A program made the position numbers and the translations under genes. The notes below the pieces were generated by a model that saw only the letters and a program-made list of their open reading frames with translations, made no database searches and was not told the origin of the DNA. A DNA stretch of 23,454 nt from Clostridia bacterium (GTDB taxonomy: Bacteria > Bacillota > Clostridia > Christensenellales > Borkfalkiaceae): the NCBI GenBank assembly GCA_017648525.1, contig JAGCIP010000111.1, positions 1-23,454 on the forward strand. The letters are read 5' to 3'. Of the stretch, positions 17,149 through 22,464 are shown in pieces; the stretch's first letter is position 1; each line of letters begins with the position of its first letter.

Positions 17149-18111
17149 ATGGACACAATAGCAGTTTTAACTAGCGGTGGCGACGCACCGGGTATGAACG
17201 CTTGTATAAGAGCGGTAGTTCGTACGGCTCTTAACTGTAAAATGGACGTGTATGGTATAGAAAGGGGATACGCTGGACTTATTAAAGGCGAAATCAAGCG
17301 TTTAGATTCTCGCTCTGTTTCAAATATGATTCACAAGGGCGGAACTTTCTTAAACACGGCTAGATGTGATGAGTTTAAGAACGTGGAAGTTCAACGCCAA
17401 GCAGTAGAAGCCCTTTCCGCATACGGAATAGAAGGTTTGGTTGTAATCGGTGGAGACGGTACTTTGCGTGGTGCAAAAGACCTTTTCGATAACTTTGGAA
17501 TTAAAGTTATGGGAATCCCTGGAACGATAGACAACGACCTTGCTTATACCGATTACACGGTAGGTTTTGATACGGCGGTAAACACCGTTCTTTGGGCAAT
17601 AAACAATTTAAGAGATACACTACACTCACACGATAGAGTAGGCTTGCTTGAAGTTATGGGTAGAAACTGTGGCGACATAGCCCTATACGCAGGCGTTGCG
17701 GGTGGTGCGGAATACGTTTTAGTTCCTGAAATTTCGTACGATTTAGATAAGATTTCGGCGTCAATAAAAAAGAGTTATTTACGTGGCAAAACTTCTAATA
17801 TGATAATTTTGGCAGAAGGAGCGGGAAACCGTGACGAGATAGCCGAATATATCGGAAAAAAGAGTGGAATACAAGTAAAAGTAAATAACTTTGGCTATAT
17901 TCAACGTGGTGGTTCACCGAATATGGCAGACCGTGTTCTTGCCGCAAGATTTGGTTATAAGGCGGTACAATTATTGCGTGAGGAAGCAGAAAGTTGCGCA
18001 ATAGGAATAAGAGATAACAAAGTTATAACCGTTCCGTTTAGCGAAGTGCATAAGGCAGAGAAGCGTTTTGACAAAGAATTGCACGAAATAGCCCACGTAT
18101 TAAATCAGTAA
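17149..18111 (+). CDS. pfkA: ATP-dependent 6-phosphofructokinase
   Basis: A 320-residue glycolytic enzyme that phosphorylates fructose 6-phosphate to fructose 1,6-bisphosphate. The motif GGDGT at 101-105 has Gly104, the residue that marks ATP rather than pyrophosphate use. GIPGTIDND (122-130) has Gly, not Lys, before TIDND and carries the catalytic Asp128. MGRNCGD and YIQRGGSP are also present. R21 and R25 (CIRAVVR) correspond to effector-site arginines of the E. coli enzyme, so allosteric control is plausible. Length matches bacterial PfkA (about 320). It is followed after 42 bases by a second PFK of the pyrophosphate type. AAGGAG is 6 bases before the ATG. Confidence 0.95.
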   Translation: MDTIAVLTSGGDAPGMNACIRAVVRTALNCKMDVYGIERGYAGLIKGEIKRLDSRSVSNMIHKGGTFLNTARCDEFKNVEVQRQAVEALSAYGIEGLVVIGGDGTLRGAKDLFDNFGIKVMGIPGTIDNDLAYTDYTVGFDTAVNTVLWAINNLRDTLHSHDRVGLLEVMGRNCGDIALYAGVAGGAEYVLVPEISYDLDKISASIKKSYLRGKTSNMIILAEGAGNRDEIAEYIGKKSGIQVKVNNFGYIQRGGSPNMADRVLAARFGYKAVQLLREEAESCAIGIRDNKVITVPFSEVHKAEKRFDKELHEIAHVLNQ

Positions 18112-18153
18112 AAAATTATAATAATTAATATACATAAGTTAAGGAGAAGAACT

Positions 18154-19401
18154 ATGAAAGGATTAAAAGGAGCATTGATGTTCGCACAGTCGGGTGGCCC
18201 GACTTCAGTTATCAACGCAAGCGCAGCAGGCGTATTCATTGAAGGATTGAATTCAGAAATGATTACCAACGTATACGGCGCAGCACACGGTATCAGGGGT
18301 ATTCTCAACGAAGAATTCTACGATATGGGTCAAGAAGATATCAAAGAATTAGAATTGTTAAAATACACTCCGTCTTCGGCTTTAGGCTCGGTTAGATATA
18401 AACTTAAAGACGCATCTGTAGACGATACCGATTACAAGAGATTGCTTGAAGTATTCAAGAAATATAACGTGCGTTATTTCTTCTACAACGGCGGAAACGA
18501 CAGTATGGATACTTGCAACAAAATCAGTAAGTATATGGCTAAATCAGGCTATGAAATGAACGTTATCGGCGTTCCCAAGACCATTGATAACGACTTGTTT
18601 GGAACTGACCACTGCCCAGGCTTTGCAAGTGCTGCTAAATATATTGCAACTTCTATTATGGAAATCAATTTGGACGCAAAAGTTTATGATACTCCTATGC
18701 TTTGCGTAATCGAAGTTATGGGTAGAAACGCAGGTTGGCTTACCGCTGCCGCTGCTCTTGCTGGAGCAAAGGGCTTAGGCGCAGACCTTATCTATCTCCC
18801 AGAAGTAGTTTTCGATATCAATAAATTTATTGCGGACGTTAAAGACGTATGCGCTAAAAACAACAATAAGTGTATCGCAGTTGTTTCAGAAGGTATCAAG
18901 AACGCAGACGGCGTGTTGGTATGTGAAGCACTTGGTCAAGCAGGTGCAAGAGACAGTTTCGGTCACGCACAACTCGGTGGCGTTGCAGCAACCCTTTGCA
19001 ATATCTTAAAGGCTGAAACGGGTTACAAGACCAGAGCGGTTGAATTATCTTTAATGCAAAGATGCGCAGCACATTGTGCAAGTAAAACCGATATTGAAGA
19101 AACTTTCGGCGCTGGAAAAGAAGCAGTTCGTGCTGCAGTAAACGGCGAAACCGACAAAATGGTTTGCTACGCAAGAAAAGAAGGCGATAAGTACGAATGT
19201 GAATATAAACTTCTTCCCTTGGAACTTGCAGCAAACACCGAAAAGACTGTTCCGCTTGAATGGATAACCAACAACGGCACGGGTATTTCAGACGAATTCG
19301 TTAAATACGCACTTCCCCTTATCCAAGGCGAAACCGATTTAATCAAAGAAGACGGACTTCCCAGATTTGCTCGTTTAAAGAAAGTTTTGGTTAATAAATA
19401 A
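18154..19401 (+). CDS. pfp: Pyrophosphate-type 6-phosphofructokinase (diphosphate--fructose-6-phosphate 1-phosphotransferase)
   Basis: A 415-residue PFK of the longer pyrophosphate-using type. The phosphoryl donor loop reads GGNDS (113-117), with Asp116 where ATP enzymes have Gly104, and the next motif is GVPKTIDND (139-147), with the Lys diagnostic of PPi enzymes. MGRNAGW (189-195) binds sugar phosphate. The QRGG motif of ATP enzymes is replaced by HAQLGG (271-276). PPi-PFK is reversible and can act in glycolysis or gluconeogenesis while saving ATP. Asn115 replaces the usual first Asp of GGDDS; I believe GGNDS recurs in one clostridial PFK group, but donor specificity should be treated as inferred. 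AAGGAG at 18141-18146. It probably shares a transcript with pfkA. Confidence 0.88.
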   Translation: MKGLKGALMFAQSGGPTSVINASAAGVFIEGLNSEMITNVYGAAHGIRGILNEEFYDMGQEDIKELELLKYTPSSALGSVRYKLKDASVDDTDYKRLLEVFKKYNVRYFFYNGGNDSMDTCNKISKYMAKSGYEMNVIGVPKTIDNDLFGTDHCPGFASAAKYIATSIMEINLDAKVYDTPMLCVIEVMGRNAGWLTAAAALAGAKGLGADLIYLPEVVFDINKFIADVKDVCAKNNNKCIAVVSEGIKNADGVLVCEALGQAGARDSFGHAQLGGVAATLCNILKAETGYKTRAVELSLMQRCAAHCASKTDIEETFGAGKEAVRAAVNGETDKMVCYARKEGDKYECEYKLLPLELAANTEKTVPLEWITNNGTGISDEFVKYALPLIQGETDLIKEDGLPRFARLKKVLVNK

Positions 19402-19404
19402 TCA

Positions 19405-19450
19405 AATTAAAATTAAAGGCTCGACTGCTGTCGAGCCTTTAATTTTAATT
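19405..19450. terminator. Bidirectional intrinsic terminator, perfect 21-bp hairpin
   Basis: The left arm 19405-19425 and right arm 19430-19450 are perfectly complementary around a TGCT loop. A GC-rich core (GGCTCGAC) is flanked by A/T tracts, which give a U-rich tail on either strand. It lies 3 bases after the pfp stop and 2 bases from the stop of the convergent gene, so it serves both. Confidence 0.92.
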
Positions 19451-19452
19451 AC

Positions 19453-19890
19453 TTACAAATATTTTTTCAAGGTTTTTTCGTATTCTTCTTCTAATTTTAA
19501 GAGTTTTTCTATTAAATCCAAAACGCCCGGGTCAAGGTTTGTTTGTTCGTTTTTCATTGCCGTTAGTTCGTTTATGCCCATAACCGTGCCGTTAATCATC
19601 ATTTCGGCAACTTGGTTGCGACTGCTATTGAACAGCGTTTTCATTTTAATACTGCTCCAAAGCATTGCCTTTTTAAGTGGGTTAACGTCTTTTGGCTCTA
19701 TATCGTTTTCCGCCATAAATGTTGAAATTTCGCCGATAAGTTTTTCATAACCTTCGTACTGGTCTTGAAGTTCGCTCTTAATATCGTCGTCTTCAACAGA
19801 CGGCAAAAGGTCTGAAATGCTTTGCAGAGCAATGTGTGCGTTTTTATAAACGTCGGTTATCGCTTTTACGTTGTAATCGTTCTTTTCCAT
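19453..19890 (-). CDS. Conserved hypothetical all-helical protein
   Basis: A 145-residue protein with no cysteines, no signal peptide and no membrane segment. The predicted build is four or more amphipathic helices: about 6-30 (VYKNAHIALQSISDLL), 33-62 (acidic, with a GYEKL block), 70-110 (a Met-rich stretch LWSSIKMKTL, then AEMMINGTVMGINEL) and 122-145 (LIEKLLKLEEEYEKTLKKYL). I recall similar uncharacterised proteins in Clostridia, and the shape suggests a ferritin-like or DUF2383-like bundle, but the metal-binding Glu/His pattern of ferritins is not evident. On its strand AAGGAG lies 8 bases before the ATG. It converges with pfp, sharing a terminator, and diverges from the rplU promoter. 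Function unknown. Confidence 0.8.
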   Translation of the reverse strand: MEKNDYNVKAITDVYKNAHIALQSISDLLPSVEDDDIKSELQDQYEGYEKLIGEISTFMAENDIEPKDVNPLKKAMLWSSIKMKTLFNSSRNQVAEMMINGTVMGINELTAMKNEQTNLDPGVLDLIEKLLKLEEEYEKTLKKYL

Positions 19891-19956
19891 AATAATCTCC
19901 TTAAATTTCTTTATATAGAGTTTGCCAAAAAGTATGCAAAAATATACTTAAAACAG

Positions 19957-19985
19957 TTGACAATTATAAATAAAAAGTATAAAAT
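19957..19985 (+). promoter_or_regulatory. Promoter for rplU-rpmA
   Basis: A perfect TTGACA -35 (19957-19962) and TAAAAT -10 (19980-19985), spaced by 17 bases, suit a highly expressed ribosomal protein operon. Transcription is expected from about 19992. Confidence 0.82.
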
Positions 19986-19991
19986 ATTCAG

Positions 19992-20077
19992 GTAGCCGCT
20001 CGAAAGGGGTTTTATAAGTGCGCAAGCACACCCAAATAAATTATATTCGGCGAGACTGGTTAGCAGGAGGTATCAAA
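19992..20077 (+). ncRNA. L21 leader RNA (candidate)
   Basis: The 86-base leader between the promoter and rplU is clearly structured. GTGC (20018-20021) and GCAC (20026-20029) form a stem capped by a GCAA tetraloop. GGGT (20007-20010) pairs with ACCC (20030-20033) across a one-sided 7-base bulge. GCCG (19995-19998) can close the whole domain with CGGC (20048-20051). Bacillota rplU genes are known to carry a conserved L21 leader thought to mediate autoregulation. Position and nested architecture agree, but I could not compare it with the family model. The in-frame GTG at 20018 sits in this stem and is not a start codon. Confidence 0.6.
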
Positions 20078-20386
20078 ATGTACGCAATCGTAGAAAACGG
20101 TTCAAAGCAGTACAAAGCGGAAGTTGGTTCAATCGTTAAGTTTGAAAAACTTTCAGCAAACGTAGGCGAAAAAGTTGAGTTTGCAGTACTTATGGTTGCT
20201 GATGAAAACGGCATCAAAGTAGCAGACGAAGCAAAGGCATTCAAGGCAGTTGGCGAAGTAGTTGAACAAGGCAAAGATAAAAAGGTTATTGTTTACAAGT
20301 ACAAAGCTAAGAAGAATGAAAGGAAAAAGCAAGGTCACAGACAACCTTTCACCGCAGTTAAGATTTTAGAAATCGTTGCGAAATAA
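20078..20386 (+). CDS. rplU: 50S ribosomal protein L21
   Basis: A 102-residue protein, the normal length for L21, which binds 23S rRNA in the large subunit near L20. The conserved start MYAIVENGSKQYKAEVG and the C-terminal rRNA-binding block YKAKKNERKKQGHRQPFTAVKI (about 74-95) are present. I chose the ATG at 20078 because AGCAGGAGG ends 7 bases before it; the longer frame from the GTG at 20018 runs through the structured leader. It is followed after 19 bases by rpmA, with no room for the prp protease gene that lies between them in most Bacillota. Confidence 0.96.
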   Translation: MYAIVENGSKQYKAEVGSIVKFEKLSANVGEKVEFAVLMVADENGIKVADEAKAFKAVGEVVEQGKDKKVIVYKYKAKKNERKKQGHRQPFTAVKILEIVAK

Positions 20387-20405
20387 GGTAGGAGGGTAAT
20401 TAATT

Positions 20406-20687
20406 ATGATGTTTTTATTTAGATTATTTGCTCACCACAAAGGTGGCGGTAGCACCAAAAACGGCAGAGACAGCAACGCTAAAAGACTTGGCGTTAAGAG
20501 AGTAAACGGACAAGAAATTCTCGCAGGTGGAATTATCGTTCGTCAACGTGGAACTAAAATCCATCCCGGTAACAACGTTGGTATCGGTAGTGACGATACT
20601 TTGTACGCACTTATCGACGGTGTTGTTAAATTCGAAAGAATGGGCAGAAAGGATAAGAAAGTTAGCGTTTACGCAAAAGAAAACTAA
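20406..20687 (+). CDS. rpmA: 50S ribosomal protein L27, with N-terminal extension
   Basis: A 93-residue L27, a large-subunit protein whose N-terminal tail reaches the peptidyl transferase centre. The core is typical: HHKGGGSTKNGRDSNAKRLGVK, then QRGTKIHPGNNVGIGSDDTL and DGVVKFER. Before it sits a hydrophobic extension, MMFLFRLFA. In Bacillota such an extension (for example LQFFA before the first Lys-Gly block) is removed by the cysteine protease Prp to expose the functional tail; here the likely cut is after Phe8. GGAGGG at 20391-20396 fits the first ATG best. A terminator follows the gene. The obg gene, often next in this operon, is absent. Confidence 0.95.
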   Translation: MMFLFRLFAHHKGGGSTKNGRDSNAKRLGVKRVNGQEILAGGIIVRQRGTKIHPGNNVGIGSDDTLYALIDGVVKFERMGRKDKKVSVYAKEN

Positions 20688-20696
20688 TTGAAAGTA

Positions 20697-20730
20697 TTTG
20701 GGAGTCAATTTTGACTCCCAAAATTTTTTT
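20697..20730 (+). terminator. Intrinsic terminator after rpmA
   Basis: TTTGGGAGTC (20697-20706) pairs with GACTCCCAAA (20713-20722), with a 6-base loop, followed by ATTTTTTT to 20730. Confidence 0.92.
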
Positions 20731-20747
20731 AAATTCAAAATTTAGCC

Positions 20748-20776
20748 TTGCAAACTTATTTTTATTGTGCTATAAT
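20748..20776 (+). promoter_or_regulatory. Promoter for the 8-oxoguanine glycosylase gene
   Basis: TTGCAA (20748-20753) and a perfect TATAAT (20771-20776), spaced by 17 bases. The expected transcription start, near 20783, coincides with the start codon, so the mRNA may be leaderless. Confidence 0.75.
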
Positions 20777-20782
20777 TTTTTT

Positions 20783-21631
20783 ATGATTAAGATTGAATTT
20801 CCTATCGAATATTTTAATATAAACGATACGCTCACTTGCGGTCAGTTTTTTAGATACAAGCCTTTTGATAAGGGCTTTTTGGTCTTTTCACTAGATAAGT
20901 GTGCGTATTGTTATCAAACGGGCGATAAAACGATTATCGAGTGCGAAAATGCAGATAAAGGCTATTTTTATAATTTTTTTGACCTTTTTAGAGATTATTC
21001 TTTAATTTGCAATTCGGCTAAATCTTTCGGCGTGGAAATTTTAACAACGGCGTGCAAGTTAGGCAAGGGCATAAGAATATTAAACCAGGATAAAATTGAA
21101 ACGCTTTTCACTTTTATAATATCACAAAACAATAACATTCCAAGAATAAAGAAAAGCATAGAAAAAATCTGCACGCATTTAGGTGAAAAGAAAACTTTTT
21201 TATCACAAGAATACTTTGCCTTTCCTAAAATTGAAAAGCTGGCGAGCGCACCGTTAGATTTTTATAAGAGTGCGGGGCTTGGCTATCGTGCGGAATACTT
21301 TTCACACCTTGCAAACTCTATTTTAAACGGTTATGATTTGACCGATTTTGAGAATTTGACTACGGCGGACTTAAAAAAGGAACTTGTAAAGATTCGTGGG
21401 GTAGGTCCAAAGGTGGCAGACTGCGTTTCGCTTTTCGGGTATCATAGGGCGGATAGTTTCCCCGTAGATACTTGGATTGAAAAAGTTTACAGAGAAGATT
21501 TTAATGGCAAAGAAAAAGACAGGAATAAAATCACCGAGTATTTATTGCAAAGATTTGGGGAAAATGCGGGCTATTTTCAACAGTATTTGTTCCATTATAA
21601 GCGGGTAAATTCTAAACCTAATAAAAAATAG
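20783..21631 (+). CDS. ogg: 8-oxoguanine DNA glycosylase, OGG1 type
   Basis: A 282-residue base-excision repair enzyme that removes 8-oxoguanine and nicks the abasic site. The N-terminal domain opens IEYFNINDTLTCGQFFRYKP, matching the OGG1 N-domain. The helix-hairpin-helix core is VKIRGVGPKVADCVSLFGYHRADSFPVDTW (about 208-237), carrying the catalytic Lys of GPKVADC (Lys249 in human OGG1) and the catalytic Asp of PVDTW (human Asp268). I chose the ATG at 20783: the frame extends upstream to a TTG at 20711, but that lies in the rpmA terminator and upstream of the promoter. There is no Shine-Dalgarno sequence; only a T run precedes the ATG. Bacterial OGG1-type enzymes are frequent in Clostridia. 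Confidence 0.9.
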   Translation: MIKIEFPIEYFNINDTLTCGQFFRYKPFDKGFLVFSLDKCAYCYQTGDKTIIECENADKGYFYNFFDLFRDYSLICNSAKSFGVEILTTACKLGKGIRILNQDKIETLFTFIISQNNNIPRIKKSIEKICTHLGEKKTFLSQEYFAFPKIEKLASAPLDFYKSAGLGYRAEYFSHLANSILNGYDLTDFENLTTADLKKELVKIRGVGPKVADCVSLFGYHRADSFPVDTWIEKVYREDFNGKEKDRNKITEYLLQRFGENAGYFQQYLFHYKRVNSKPNKK

Positions 21632-21655
21632 TGTAAAAAAGATTTTTAATGATTA

Positions 21656-21692
21656 AAAACGGCGTAAAATAATTGTCAAAATGCGCCGTTTT
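21656..21692 (+). terminator. Inverted repeat: terminator-like hairpin or operator
   Basis: AAAACGGCG (21656-21664) is a perfect inverted repeat of CGCCGTTTT (21684-21692), with a 19-base spacer. As RNA it would be a 9-bp stem ending in U residues after the ogg gene. As DNA it brackets the -35 box of the next promoter, so it could also bind a regulator. The long loop makes the terminator reading less certain. Confidence 0.5.
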
Positions 21693-21702
21693 ATGTTATA
21701 CT
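21673..21702 (+). promoter_or_regulatory. Promoter for the scaffold/GGGtGRT gene pair
   Basis: TTGTCA (21673-21678) and TATACT (21697-21702), spaced by 18 bases. The predicted start is near 21709, leaving a leader of about 36 bases with GGAGGG at 21730-21735. Confidence 0.65.
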
Positions 21703-21744
21703 TTTTAGGATAAATTAGAAAACATATTTGGAGGGCATAGATTT

Positions 21745-22446
21745 ATGCAGTATTCAACTGAAGTTAAAGAAATGACCTGCGTATGCAAAGGACCTAAACA
21801 CGGTCCCGCTCCTATTCCTGAAGAAGGTAGATGGGTAGAAGCAAAGGAAATCAAAGACATTTCCGCATATACGCACGGTGTAGGCTGGTGCGCACCTCAA
21901 CAAGGCGCGTGCAAATTATCGTTAAACGTTAAAAACGGTATAATCGAAGAAGCACTCGTAGAAACTATCGGTTGCTCGGGTATGACTCACTCTGCAGCAA
22001 TGGCAGCAGAAATTCTCCCCGGCAAAACTCTTCTCGAAGCGCTTAATACCGACCTTGTTTGTGACGCTATCAATACGGCAATGAGAGAACTCTTCTTGCA
22101 AATCGTATATGGTCGTTCACAATCTGCTTTCTCGGAAGACGGTTTGGTTATCGGTGCTGGTATGGAAGACCTTGGTAAAGGCGAACGTTCAATGGTTGGT
22201 ACTATGTATGGTACTAAAGCAAAGGGCGTTAGATATCTTGAAATGACCGAAGGTTATTGCACGAGAATGGCTCTTGATGAAAATAACGAAGTTATCGGTT
22301 ACGAATTCGTTTCTCTTGGAAAGATGACCGATTTCATTAAGAAAGGTATGGAACCCAACGAAGCGTACGAAAAGGCAAAAGGTACTTACGGTCGCTTTAA
22401 GGAAGAAGACGGTGCGGTTAAGTATATTGACCCACGTAAGGAATAA
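21745..22446 (+). CDS. IscU/NifU-like iron-sulfur cluster assembly scaffold protein, GGGtGRT-associated
   Basis: A 233-residue protein with an IscU/NifU_N-like core. GACKLSLNVKNGIIEEALVE (54-73) and TIGCSGMTHSAAMAAEILPGK (74-94) correspond to the CGD and GCG segments of scaffold proteins, with Cys56 and Cys77, then GKTLLEAL (93-100). It differs from IscU: Lys follows Cys56 where IscU has Gly-Asp, and the third IscU cysteine position is not obvious, although Cys49, Cys106 and an N-terminal CVC (12-14) offer other thiols. A C-terminal extension (about 135-233) includes GYCTRMALDENNEVIGYE. The N-terminal part carries HGPAPIPEEGRW. No cysteine desulfurase is near. The next gene encodes the GGGtGRT protein, and this pairing is a known but functionally unexplained one in Clostridia. 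Cluster binding is inferred. Confidence 0.8.
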   Translation: MQYSTEVKEMTCVCKGPKHGPAPIPEEGRWVEAKEIKDISAYTHGVGWCAPQQGACKLSLNVKNGIIEEALVETIGCSGMTHSAAMAAEILPGKTLLEALNTDLVCDAINTAMRELFLQIVYGRSQSAFSEDGLVIGAGMEDLGKGERSMVGTMYGTKAKGVRYLEMTEGYCTRMALDENNEVIGYEFVSLGKMTDFIKKGMEPNEAYEKAKGTYGRFKEEDGAVKYIDPRKE

Positions 22447-22464
22447 TGGGAGGTAAAAGTAATT

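Noticed and set aside
20018..20077. Upstream GTG start that would extend L21 by 20 residues
   Set aside because: It lies in the stem of the leader RNA, has no ribosome site, and the encoded residues are not part of L21. The ATG at 20078 follows a strong AGGAGG.
20711..20782. Upstream start that would add 24 residues to the glycosylase
   Set aside because: It is inside the rpmA terminator and upstream of the promoter at 20748-20776.
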